Source: Pectobacterium brasiliense (lineage in GTDB: Bacteria; Pseudomonadota; Gammaproteobacteria; Enterobacterales; Enterobacteriaceae). From it: DNA of 64,000 nucleotides. The DNA is taken from positions 1,736,001 to 1,800,000 of the forward strand of contig NZ_JACGFN010000001.1 in assembly GCF_016950255.1 (NCBI RefSeq), read 5' to 3'. How positions within the stretch are numbered: the first letter of the stretch is position 1; each line of letters opens with the position of its first letter. The notes beneath the pieces are model-generated. The model was not told the origin of the DNA, made no database searches, and was given only the letters and a program-made list of their open reading frames with translations. Shown here in pieces: positions 38,363 through 46,754 of the stretch. A program made the position numbers and the translations under genes.

Positions 38363-38842
38363 ATGACACCCGCAGTCAATCTGCTCGAAAAGAACAAGGT
38401 CGCCTTTACGCTACACAGCTACCACCACGACAGCGACGAAACCAATTTTGGCGAAGAAGCGGCCAGAAAGCTGGGGCTGAATAAAGAACAGGTATATAAA
38501 ACGCTGCTTGTTTCTCTGAATGGTGATGCGAAAAATCTCGCCGTGGCCGTCACGCCAGTCGCCGGCATGCTGGATCTCAAGAAAGTCGCTCGCGCGCTGT
38601 CGGCCAAAAAAGCCGATATGGCCGATCCAGTCATCGCTCAGCGCGTAACAGGTTATCTGGTAGGTGGAATCAGCCCGCTGGGGCAAAAGAAACTGCTGCC
38701 GACCGTGATTGATGAACCAGCTCGCCAGTTCGGTACTATTTTCATTTCCGGTGGTAAACGTGGATTGGATATTGAGCTGTCAGCCGACGATCTGGCACGC
38801 CTGCTGCGCGCCACCTTTGCCGATATCGCCAAGCATGATTAG
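38363..38842 (+). CDS. ybaK: YbaK, Cys-tRNA(Pro)/Cys-tRNA(Cys) deacylase
   Basis: A 159-residue single-domain editing protein that hydrolyses Cys-tRNA(Pro) made in error by prolyl-tRNA synthetase. It has [11 protein letters not shown], the catalytic lysine region [24 protein letters not shown] and [13 protein letters not shown], as in E. coli YbaK/EbsC. The ATG follows AAGGATAG. It lies 69 bp after ybaP in the same direction. In E. coli the next gene is ushA. Here ushA is 10 kb away, behind accessory genes. Confidence 0.95.
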   Translation: MTPAVNLLEKNKVAFTLHSYHHDSDETNFGEEAARKLGLNKEQVYKTLLVSLNGDAKNLAVAVTPVAGMLDLKKVARALSAKKADMADPVIAQRVTGYLVGGISPLGQKKLLPTVIDEPARQFGTIFISGGKRGLDIELSADDLARLLRATFADIAKHD

Positions 38843-38944
38843 TGCACGCCATTAAACGAACATAACCAGCCAAGCGATGTAGCATCAAAACGAAGCAGAT
38901 AGCAGAGGACTCCACGGCCAGTGTGTCCCCTGCTACCGCTTCAT

Positions 38945-39070
<126 letters not shown>

Positions 39071-39075
39071 ATCTA

Positions 39076-40458
39076 TTACTGATCGACTTTCGCCCCTTTA
39101 TCCAGCTGCATCACCGGGCCTTCTTTCACATTCAGCGTCAGGCCTTTGGTTTGCAGCTCCGCATTCCTTACACGAATGCCTTTATCCGCATCAATCCGCA
39201 CGTTATCAAAGTGGAAACCACTGAGCGGCGCTTCTGGTACGCCGATAATGTACGCGGCGGCCTTGGTCTTACCGGTCGACTCCAGATTCTCGATCGTCAC
39301 ATTGCTGAAATGCGGCGTCTTGTACTGATCAAACAGCTGCTCTGGATCGGTATCCGGCGGGTAAATTTGCTCACCCATCGTGAAGCCGCCTTCGGCCAGC
39401 ATCTTGTCTACTTCAGCCTGCACAATCGGCGCAGCTTTGTAGTAAGCGGCAAAGACCAGCGGGATCTCGACATCCACCATTTTGGTATTACGGTAGGTGA
39501 TGTTTTTCACTTCACCGCCTTTACCGCGCAAGGTTTTAATACGAATACCGTACATGGAACCTTCGAACTGGTTATTTTCGACCAGCACGTTATTCACGCC
39601 ACCGGAGGTTTCGCTGCCGATAGAGATGCCGCGCCCCTGCTTCAGGATGTTGTTGGCAATATAGATGTTATCCACGACGCCATTCGGGAAGCGGCTATCC
39701 GGCTTCTCGGCTTTTATCGCGATATGGTCATCATTACAGTCGATATAGTTGTTGGTGATACGGATATTCTGGCTGTCGATTGGGTCGATAGCATCGGTAT
39801 TTGGCGCATGCCACGGCGACAAAATCCGAGTACCGTTCACATCCACATCATGCGAGTAACGCATCACAACGTGGAAACTCGGGGAATGCGTGAGCGTAAC
39901 GCCGTCCACCAGCACGTTACTAGAGCTTTTGATATAAATCAGACGTGGACGATCGGTGCCGCCTTTCTTACCGGTTGCGCGAATATTCTCACGCCAGCGT
40001 TCCCACCAGACAGCACCTTGTCCATCAATCGTGCCCTGCCCAGTGATAGCCACATTCTGTGCATCGGCAATACTGATAAAAGGAAGCCAACCATTTTCCG
40101 CTTCAGCGTACTTAGTTTTTTCCGTCGCGCGATACGCCGCTTCTTCGGTCGACGCCACGATGGTCGCATCTTTTGCCAGATCTAGTCTGATGTTACTTTT
40201 CAGGAACAGCGGATCGACCAGATAGTTACCACGAGGAACGTGTACCGTTCCGCCACCGGCCGCAGCACAATCATCAATGGCTTTCTGGAAAGCCTGGGTA
40301 TTCAGTGCGATCTGTAGGCGGTGGCCTTCGGCCCCGTATTGCGTTACGTCACAGGTTTTATCGGGAAATTTCACTGAACTGGCCGCTTGTGCGATACCCG
40401 CTTGAATACCCAACGTGATGCAGGAAGCCATTAATGACAGGGCAAGACCACTACGCAT
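39076..40458 (-). CDS. Secreted polygalacturonase, glycoside hydrolase family 28
   Basis: A 460-residue precursor with a signal peptide (GLALSLMASCITLGIQAGIAQA, cleaved after AQA). A right-handed beta-helix pectinase follows. GH28 active-site motifs appear in order: APNTDAIDP, NDDHIAIKA (catalytic aspartates), GRGISIGSET (motif III, Arg in place of the usual His) and RIKTLRGKGG. It hydrolyses polygalacturonate of plant cell walls. It may be one of the Peh-type enzymes of soft-rot bacteria (pehN or a relative); endo or exo action cannot be read here. The ATG at 40458 is chosen because GAGG precedes it by 6 bp. The upstream codon at 40470 is GTG. A KdgR-like box lies just upstream. Confidence 0.9.
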   Translation of the reverse strand: MRSGLALSLMASCITLGIQAGIAQAASSVKFPDKTCDVTQYGAEGHRLQIALNTQAFQKAIDDCAAAGGGTVHVPRGNYLVDPLFLKSNIRLDLAKDATIVASTEEAAYRATEKTKYAEAENGWLPFISIADAQNVAITGQGTIDGQGAVWWERWRENIRATGKKGGTDRPRLIYIKSSSNVLVDGVTLTHSPSFHVVMRYSHDVDVNGTRILSPWHAPNTDAIDPIDSQNIRITNNYIDCNDDHIAIKAEKPDSRFPNGVVDNIYIANNILKQGRGISIGSETSGGVNNVLVENNQFEGSMYGIRIKTLRGKGGEVKNITYRNTKMVDVEIPLVFAAYYKAAPIVQAEVDKMLAEGGFTMGEQIYPPDTDPEQLFDQYKTPHFSNVTIENLESTGKTKAAAYIIGVPEAPLSGFHFDNVRIDADKGIRVRNAELQTKGLTLNVKEGPVMQLDKGAKVDQ

Positions 40459-40474
40459 ACTTAACCTCACTAAA

Positions 40475-40494
40475 AAATGAAATATCGTTTTAAT
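40475..40494 (-). promoter_or_regulatory. KdgR-box-like site upstream of the polygalacturonase gene
   Basis: AAATGAAA-TATCGT-TTTAAT matches the KdgR operator (near-palindromic GAAA-N6-TTTCA core with AT flanks) with one core mismatch. It lies 17 bp before the chosen ATG. KdgR represses pectinase genes until pectin breakdown products appear, so this predicts induction by pectin. The 5' gap up to 40739 is otherwise AT-rich and empty. Confidence 0.55.
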
Positions 40495-40739
40495 AAAATA
40501 CCACTCCTATTCCATTAAAAATCGAGAGGTGATCACGTTTTAGATGTATTCGTAATAATTACAATAAGGTAGGATTTTTTTAGTGCAATTGCCCTATTCA
40601 CACCAAGAAAATTTACGTATGGCAGAGGCCGACCTTGTCAGGCTGTGCATCACGTAAACCATGCAAGGGAGGCAGAAGAAAGTAGGACCGAGGGAAATCG
40701 TGCTGGCCTGAGCGACCAGCACAGAGAAGATAAATAGCG

Positions 40740-41726
40740 TTATGCCGTCAGGCGAGCGAAAGCGTCACGGATTTCCTGTTCAGGTAAATCCACACCGATA
40801 AACACCAGCACGCTCTTTCTTTCTTCATCAGGCTGCCATTCTCTGTCCCAGTCAGCGCTATACAAGCGCTGAACGCCCTGAAACAGCAGGCGACGGTCAT
40901 CACCGTTGATGGCCAGAATACCTTTATAACGCAGCAGATTATCGGAAAATTGCAGCAGCAGGTTTTCCATCACATCGGAAACAGACTGAAGCTCAACCGC
41001 CTTCTCGAGATACACAACAATCGATTGCACGTTATTTTGCGTGGGAGCAACAAAGCGAAATACGGGCGTTTTCACGTCCAGCTTGTCGCTGAGGACAAAA
41101 CCGTCGATGTTAAACAGCACGCTCAGATCGATATCGCCATGTACCACAGGGTAGATCGGTGCACGCGCATTGATACGCTGGAGGCGCGGTAGCAGCGTTT
41201 CGTCTTCGGCTGCCACGTCGGTTTTGGTTAGCAGTATGCGGTCAGCATAGCCAATCTGCGACTGGGCGATGGTGAACTGATCGAGCTGTTGCTGCGCATG
41301 TACGGCATCCACCAGCGTGATAATCCCGTCCAGAACAAAGCGTTCACAGATAACGTCATGCGAGAAGAAGGTCTGCGCCACCGGCCCTGGATCGGCCATA
41401 CCGGTGCATTCAATGATGACGTGATCAAAATCCAACGTGCCGTTATCCACGCCATCGACCAGATCGAGCAGCGCATCGGCCAGCTCATTAGACTGCGTGC
41501 AGCAGATGCAGCCGTTGCTCAGCGTCGTAATCTGGCTGGCCCGTTCGCCGATTAACGTATTATCAATCGGGACTTCGCCGAATTCGTTTTCAATCACGGC
41601 AATCTTGTAGCCGTGCTCGGCATTCAGAATATGCCGTAATAAGGTCGTTTTTCCTGCACCGAGAAACCCGGTCAGAATGGTGACATACACGGGTTTAGTC
41701 ACATCAGATGATAAAGGTTGAGTCAT
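40740..41726 (-). CDS. yjiA: YjiA, G3E/COG0523 GTPase (metal-binding)
   Basis: A 328-residue P-loop GTPase of the CobW/YjiA/UreG group. It shows Walker A GFLGAGKTTLL, the metal-binding GCICC motif in NGCICCTQSNEL, ECTGMADPGP (Walker B region), and LLTKTDVA for guanine recognition. These proteins are thought to insert or allocate zinc or similar metals. The ATG at 41726 (MTQPLSSDVTKP) has GGGACC nearby; the longer frame to 41777 would overlap yjiX. It lies 16 bp after yjiX, the same order as in E. coli btsT-yjiX-yjiA. Confidence 0.94.
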   Translation of the reverse strand: MTQPLSSDVTKPVYVTILTGFLGAGKTTLLRHILNAEHGYKIAVIENEFGEVPIDNTLIGERASQITTLSNGCICCTQSNELADALLDLVDGVDNGTLDFDHVIIECTGMADPGPVAQTFFSHDVICERFVLDGIITLVDAVHAQQQLDQFTIAQSQIGYADRILLTKTDVAAEDETLLPRLQRINARAPIYPVVHGDIDLSVLFNIDGFVLSDKLDVKTPVFRFVAPTQNNVQSIVVYLEKAVELQSVSDVMENLLLQFSDNLLRYKGILAINGDDRRLLFQGVQRLYSADWDREWQPDEERKSVLVFIGVDLPEQEIRDAFARLTA

Positions 41727-41742
41727 AACAGGTCCCAAGTCG

Positions 41743-41946
41743 TTAACAGCAGCGCATCCCGCCTTTGCCATCTCCACCGTAACGCGCCTGCTGGCGTTCG
41801 CGGAAGAATTCTTCGTACGTCATCGCAGGTTTATCGGGATGATTAGTCTGCATATGCTGCACATAGGTATCATAATCTGGCATACCGACCAGCATACGCG
41901 CCGCCTGGCCCAAATATTTTCCTGCTTTTCCCAGATTGCCAAACAT
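41743..41946 (-). CDS. yjiX: YjiX, small YbdD/YjiX-family protein
   Basis: A 67-residue protein ([20 protein letters not shown]) ending [11 protein letters not shown], matching E. coli YjiX. It is always linked to CstA-type carriers such as BtsT and is probably an accessory factor, but its mechanism is unknown. The start at 41946 is clear from GGAGG 5 bp upstream; longer in-frame starts lack this. It lies between btsT and yjiA. Confidence 0.93.
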   Translation of the reverse strand: MFGNLGKAGKYLGQAARMLVGMPDYDTYVQHMQTNHPDKPAMTYEEFFRERQQARYGGDGKGGMRCC

Positions 41947-42091
41947 CATTACCTCCAGACCATCGCCTGCAATAGCGGCTAGATAAAAAATACCCTGTAT
42001 AACGTTATACATTATACAGGGTATCTGTACCCGTCATCTTTCACGTTCAGCCTTGCTAGCTGTCTCGCAAAATCTGACGGGCGTGAATCGC

Positions 42092-44245
42092 TTAGTGGCC
42101 GGAAGAGACTTTCACGCCACCTTCAGGAACCGGAACATACGGGGTTTCCTGATCGGTACGCTCAGCCACTTTACGTGCAGCCAGTGCCGCTTTAATACCG
42201 TACGCAATAATGCTGTACACCACGATCAGGAACAGAATGCTCAGACCGGCGTTGGTATAGTTGTTAGTCACGATATGGTTCATGTTCGAAATCTGCTGCG
42301 CGCTTAGCTCGGCACCGCCTTCCGCAATTTTGCCCTTGAACATGTTAGCCATGTAGAAGAAGCCTTCCAACTGAGGATTGTCGCTGAACAGTTTCAGACC
42401 CAGCGCCCAGGTAGTACAAATCAGCAGCCAAATCGCCGGAACCAGCGTTACCCAGATGTACTGCGTACGTTTCATCTTAATCAGGATAACCGTACCCAGA
42501 ATAAGCGCCACGGCAGCCAGCATCTGGTTAGAGATACCGAACAACGGCCACAGGCTCTTCACGCCGCCCAGTGGATCAACCACACCTTGATACAGCAGGT
42601 AGCCCCACAGACCGACGCAGCCCGCCGTACCGATCATACCAGCAACCAGAGAATCGGTTTTCTTCAGGAACGGAACGAAGTTACCCAACAGATCTTGCAG
42701 CATGAAACGACCAGCACGCGTACCCGCATCCAGTGCTGTCAGAATGAACAGCGCTTCAAATAGAATACCGAAGTGATACCAGAAGCCCATGTCTGCACCA
42801 GGAATGATCTGGTGGAACACGTGTGCGATACCGACAGCCAGCGTAGGTGCACCGCCTGCACGGTTCAGAACGGAAGGTTCACCTATGTCTTTCGCCGTTT
42901 GCAGAATCTGCTCAGGAGAAATCACGAAGCCCCAGGAGCTCACGGTCGCCGCCGCGTGTGCGGATACGTCCTGCAACTGTGCCAGAATCATCGGCGCATC
43001 TGCTGTACCCAGACGGTGCAGATCCGGCATCGTAATACCCAACGCCGCCGGCGGGGTATTCATTGCGAAGTACAGACCCGGCTCGATGATAGACGCCGCA
43101 ACCAGCGCCATCACTGCCACGAAAGACTCCATCAGCATGGCACCGTAACCGATGAAACGCGCATCGTTTTCGTTAGCCATCAATTTCGGCGTAGTACCGG
43201 ACGCAATCAGCGCGTGGAAACCAGATACGGCACCACAGGCGATAGTAATAAACAGGAACGGGAACAGCGTACCTTTCCAGACCGGACCAGTACCATCCAC
43301 AAACTGCGTTACCGCTGGCATTTTCAGGTCAGGATTCAGAATTACGATACCAATCGCCAGACCGACGATGACACCAATTTTCAGGAAGGTCGCCAGATAG
43401 TCACGCGGTGCCAGAATCAACCATACTGGCAGCAGTGCGGACACGAAGGCATAGCCAATCAGCGTGTAGGTGATGGTCGTATCTTTGAAGGTCAGCGCCG
43501 GGCCCCAGTACGGGTCATGTGCCACTACGCCACCAAACCAGATTGCCAACACCAGCAGCACGATCCCGATCACCGAGATTTCACCGACTTTACCCGGACG
43601 GATAAAGCGCATGTAAACGCCCATAAACAGCGCGATCGGCACCGTAGAACACACGGTAAAGACGCCCCACGGACTTTCTGCCAGTGCTTTCACCACGATC
43701 AACGCCAGCACGGCAAGAATGATGATCATGATAAGGAAGCAGCCGAACAGCGCAATCGTACCCGGTACCGGGCCTAATTCCTTCTTAACGATTTCGCCTA
43801 ACGACGCGCCGTTACGACGGGTCGAAATAAACAGAACCATGAAGTCCTGCACGGCCCCCGCCAACACCACGCCACCCAGCAGCCATAAGGTGCCCGGCAA
43901 GTAGCCGACCTGCGCGGCCAGCACCGGCCCAACCAGCGGCCCTGCCCCTGCGATAGCGGCAAAGTGGTGCCCGAACAGGACGTTACGGTTCGTCGGCACA
44001 TAGTTAAGACCGTCGTTATTCACAACGGCGGGGGTTGCTCTGGTCGGATCTAACTGCATGACTTTTTGTGCGATATACAGGCTGTAGTATCGATAAGCCA
44101 CGAGGTAAACGGCGACAGAAGCAACAATAATCCATAATGCACTGATATGCTCACCGCGGCGTAGTGCGACTACGCCAAGGCAGGCAGCCCCGATGATTCC
44201 AAGAATCATCCAGGGGATGTGTTTAAGAATGGAACTGCTCTTCAT
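42092..44245 (-). CDS. btsT: BtsT (YjiY), CstA-family pyruvate/proton symporter
   Basis: A 717-residue inner-membrane carrier with about 18 hydrophobic segments. It starts KHIPWMILGIIGAACLGVVA and has the family motifs GHHFAAIAGAGPLVGPVLAA, FVSALLPVWLILAPRDYLA, LFGISNQMLAAVAL and a C-terminal TPYVPVPEGGVKVSSGH. These match E. coli BtsT closely; the yjiX-yjiA neighbours separate it from the CstA locus. It takes up pyruvate during carbon limitation. In E. coli it is induced by the BtsS/BtsR two-component system, and no such genes are in this window. An inverted repeat lies 18 bp upstream of the start. Confidence 0.95.
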   Translation of the reverse strand: MKSSSILKHIPWMILGIIGAACLGVVALRRGEHISALWIIVASVAVYLVAYRYYSLYIAQKVMQLDPTRATPAVVNNDGLNYVPTNRNVLFGHHFAAIAGAGPLVGPVLAAQVGYLPGTLWLLGGVVLAGAVQDFMVLFISTRRNGASLGEIVKKELGPVPGTIALFGCFLIMIIILAVLALIVVKALAESPWGVFTVCSTVPIALFMGVYMRFIRPGKVGEISVIGIVLLVLAIWFGGVVAHDPYWGPALTFKDTTITYTLIGYAFVSALLPVWLILAPRDYLATFLKIGVIVGLAIGIVILNPDLKMPAVTQFVDGTGPVWKGTLFPFLFITIACGAVSGFHALIASGTTPKLMANENDARFIGYGAMLMESFVAVMALVAASIIEPGLYFAMNTPPAALGITMPDLHRLGTADAPMILAQLQDVSAHAAATVSSWGFVISPEQILQTAKDIGEPSVLNRAGGAPTLAVGIAHVFHQIIPGADMGFWYHFGILFEALFILTALDAGTRAGRFMLQDLLGNFVPFLKKTDSLVAGMIGTAGCVGLWGYLLYQGVVDPLGGVKSLWPLFGISNQMLAAVALILGTVILIKMKRTQYIWVTLVPAIWLLICTTWALGLKLFSDNPQLEGFFYMANMFKGKIAEGGAELSAQQISNMNHIVTNNYTNAGLSILFLIVVYSIIAYGIKAALAARKVAERTDQETPYVPVPEGGVKVSSGH

Positions 44246-44262
44246 AAGACATCCTTCAATTA

Positions 44263-44284
44263 AAAATCACAATCGTTTGATTTT
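44263..44284 (-). promoter_or_regulatory. Inverted repeat just upstream of btsT
   Basis: AAAATCA (44263-44269) and TGATTTT (44278-44284) form perfect 7-bp arms with an 8-bp spacer, 18 bp before the btsT ATG. It may be an operator or lie in the untranslated leader; no known regulator consensus was matched. The remaining gap to 44486 shows nothing else. Confidence 0.4.
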
Positions 44285-44486
44285 GTTAGCTTTAGAAAAA
44301 TAAACCCTGGTAATGCGTCGTGCGATAACGCGGGTTATCGCGTATTTCAGATAAATGAAAATAATGGCTGCACATTACGCCATCGCGTACGCGCGTGGGG
44401 CGGGTATTTGGGTAGGCGGCAGAATAGCGAGCTAAGCGGTTAGAATGACGCAGTAAGTGGCTGGGGATAAATTGGGTGGTATAAAA

Positions 44487-44511
44487 CGAAAAGGCCGCGA
44501 CGTTCGCGACC
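44487..44511 (-). terminator. Terminator of the downstream tail-fibre-like gene
   Basis: On the minus strand GGTCGCGA-ACG-TCGCGGCC (one G-U pair) is followed by TTTTCGTTTT, about 27 bp after the stop at 44538. Confidence 0.75.
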
Positions 44512-44537
44512 AGTGGAGTGTTGAATGTGGAGAACGA

Positions 44538-46589
44538 TTACGGAACCTGATACGCCAGTTTGTAATTACCTGCCGTCGCGGTGCGGAATGTCACGCTGTC
44601 CGTGCGCCAGCGGATTTCCACCTCCGAAGGTGACTGTACTTTCCAGCTTGAGGCGTCGTTGACGTTCAATATCAGTCGGTCAATGGTCGCGACATCTGCC
44701 GCGGGATCGGTAATATCGAGTGCAAATGCAAACGCGAGTGAGTCCGGCACGCCGTTATTGGATGAGAACAACTGCGTCCACTGCGCCGCAGTAACACCGC
44801 CGAGCTCGGCTGACGTCATACCGTCCGCAATCAGTGCTTCTGCGCCTGTGGTATCGGCTGACAGCGTACCCACATCAACCCACGTCCCGTTCCGCAAGAC
44901 ATGCCAGTTCACCAAATCCCGCGTGACAGCGACACGCACCTTGCCGTTGCCCGTCTGCGTTGCGGTTAGTGTTGCGGCATTGATCTGGCTGTAGCTGACC
45001 AATGAAGCCAACGCTGACTGGGTCAGGATCTGTGGGTGTGGAGTGTATTTCGTCTCAATATTCATTTGCGAATTTGAGATTACTTTCACTGGGCTAGTAA
45101 AGGATGACGGTAGGTTACTGACGCTACTAATTCCCTGGGCACTAATTTTTTCCGCAGTTAACTCACCGTCAATCTCTTTCAATGAGCCATTATTGACACC
45201 GTAATTTTTACCGCCGTAGTTAATTACAAATTTATCCAGAGATTCATAAATCTCCAATTCATCAACAGCGACGAATGATGATAAAACTCCATAGTTCGCA
45301 AGCGTGATATGAATACGATAATATTGATAGCTGATATCGTTATTAATGGCATACGTGCGTTTCTGATCAGGAGTATTCTGGGTATCATTTGTAATCGTAT
45401 GTAATACTGCCCACGTAATCCCATCATGGCTCCCCTGAAACGTCCACGTACGCGGCGAATTTGAATACCCAGACTGATTGCGGGTCACAACGGAATAGCC
45501 TTTAGCAAGCGCGGGCGCAGGGAGCTTTACGCCGACCCATTGTGGTGATGAGACGGAAGGTGCACCATCGCTAGTCCATGAATCAGTCCCCCCAACCTGA
45601 GATCGGTTAAACGCTTTATATATTGCAGATCCAGCTCCTGGGTCTCTACTGTTTGAGCTTGCAATTGCTTCATAACCTGCTGGCGCGTTATTAGCGGTCA
45701 TTACAGGAATAATGCTTTCCGCGGTTACGAGTGCTGTCGATGTTTTCTGAAGAATGCTTATCGATTTTCCATCCGCTTTTATTTCGGCAGAGTAAAATTC
45801 GCCATCTGATGTTAACTGATAATTTGAACCAGTATAAAGGCTGGCTATACCATCAAAAATAACATCATTTGTCGCGTTGTAATTCGGCTCACTCGATGCA
45901 TTGAAATCATCAACAACGTAAGTCTGATTTGCTGCACCGGCTTCTTCTTTCAGCGCATACGCCGCAAGATTAAACTTATTTTGTGGACTAATGCTGAATG
46001 CGTGGTTTTGCCCTGCCGTTGCGCCCTGACGCTCGGCAACGATATAACCCGAACCGCCGCTACCGGAACCACCAGCAGCACTGATAATGGTTTTCTCATT
46101 CACCGGGTTATAGCTCAGCGTCACACCCGCCCCGGCTTCCAGCGAGGAATGGATAAGCTGCTTCGTTTTTTGCGTGTAGTCGGTGATGTCCGCTGTGGTG
46201 TGCGTGTGATCTGCGGCCGCAATGCCCATTTGCGCTGGCGTCAGTGAAATATCGCCGCTGCCCAGCAGCGACTGGCCAAAGAGCGTGCGGATAGTGGTGC
46301 CAGAAATTAATGCATCCTGCTTTGCATTCCAGACTGCTTTTTCATCGGGCGTGGCAAATTTTCTGGTGGCAGTTTCAGTAATCTGATCGGCGGTATAGTC
46401 GCCGGGCTGTGCGGTTACGACACCGGTACGCCCGAATACGGAGGCAACACCCGAAACACCGGGCTCCTGACCGCCACCGCTATCTGAATGACAGCAAGAG
46501 TGAGGATTAAGCTGAATAGGCGGATTAACAGTACATGTTGATTTACCCGTACTGTCACAGACATTAATTTCAATATTTACGCTTTGCAT
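44538..46589 (-). CDS. Tail-fibre-like protein with discoidin-type domain, paralogue A
   Basis: A 683-residue protein of unknown function without signal peptide or membrane segment. Residues 1-40 are Cys-rich (CDSTGKSTC, HSCCHSD). Residues 48-70 carry the phage tail-fibre motif VASVFGRTGVVTAQPGDYTA, and 74-95 the related KFATPDEKAVWNAKQDAL. A Gly-rich hinge is near 172-182. Residues ~310-455 resemble an F5/8 type C (discoidin) carbohydrate-binding fold (KAFNRSQ, WVGVKL, WTFQGSHDGITW, YYRIHI). Residues 534-683 form a conserved C-terminal domain. It is 96% identical to paralogue B over residues 1-247 and 91% over the last 150, while the centre is divergent. No other phage genes are nearby. It could be a receptor-binding fibre, adhesin or lectin. 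Confidence 0.75.
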   Translation of the reverse strand: MQSVNIEINVCDSTGKSTCTVNPPIQLNPHSCCHSDSGGGQEPGVSGVASVFGRTGVVTAQPGDYTADQITETATRKFATPDEKAVWNAKQDALISGTTIRTLFGQSLLGSGDISLTPAQMGIAAADHTHTTADITDYTQKTKQLIHSSLEAGAGVTLSYNPVNEKTIISAAGGSGSGGSGYIVAERQGATAGQNHAFSISPQNKFNLAAYALKEEAGAANQTYVVDDFNASSEPNYNATNDVIFDGIASLYTGSNYQLTSDGEFYSAEIKADGKSISILQKTSTALVTAESIIPVMTANNAPAGYEAIASSNSRDPGAGSAIYKAFNRSQVGGTDSWTSDGAPSVSSPQWVGVKLPAPALAKGYSVVTRNQSGYSNSPRTWTFQGSHDGITWAVLHTITNDTQNTPDQKRTYAINNDISYQYYRIHITLANYGVLSSFVAVDELEIYESLDKFVINYGGKNYGVNNGSLKEIDGELTAEKISAQGISSVSNLPSSFTSPVKVISNSQMNIETKYTPHPQILTQSALASLVSYSQINAATLTATQTGNGKVRVAVTRDLVNWHVLRNGTWVDVGTLSADTTGAEALIADGMTSAELGGVTAAQWTQLFSSNNGVPDSLAFAFALDITDPAADVATIDRLILNVNDASSWKVQSPSEVEIRWRTDSVTFRTATAGNYKLAYQVP

Positions 46590-46660
46590 TATGTTGATGA
46601 CTCCGTTGGTGAGGGTGCATCAGGAGTATCGTTTATTTAACCCGCGTATTATTTTAAAGC
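46590..46660 (-). repeat. Leader repeat upstream of paralogue A
   Basis: 71 bp directly before the paralogue A start codon are identical to 48765-48835, which lie directly before paralogue B. The duplicated unit therefore includes the 5' region, so both genes should share translation and probably transcription signals. GGAG is present 11 bp before each ATG. Confidence 0.9.
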
Positions 46661-46703
46661 GATTTACTAACTCACTGTTCATTTATCTATAAAACCCAGA
46701 ATG

Positions 46704-46727
46704 AAAAAAGGCCGCAAATATGCGGCC
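46704..46727 (-). terminator. Terminator of paralogue B
   Basis: On the minus strand GGCCGCA-TATT-TGCGGCC is followed by TTTTTT, 27 bp after the stop at 46755. It separates the two tandem genes into independent units. Confidence 0.9.
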
Positions 46728-46754
46728 ATCCAAACGATATAATCTGAAAAATAA

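Noticed and set aside
39151..40185. 344-codon open frame on the plus strand
   Set aside because: It is a shadow of the polygalacturonase gene on the other strand, which has a signal peptide and all family motifs.
42773..43777. 334-codon open frame on the plus strand
   Set aside because: It is antisense to btsT. The composition (Arg/His/Thr-rich) is typical of a codon-bias shadow.
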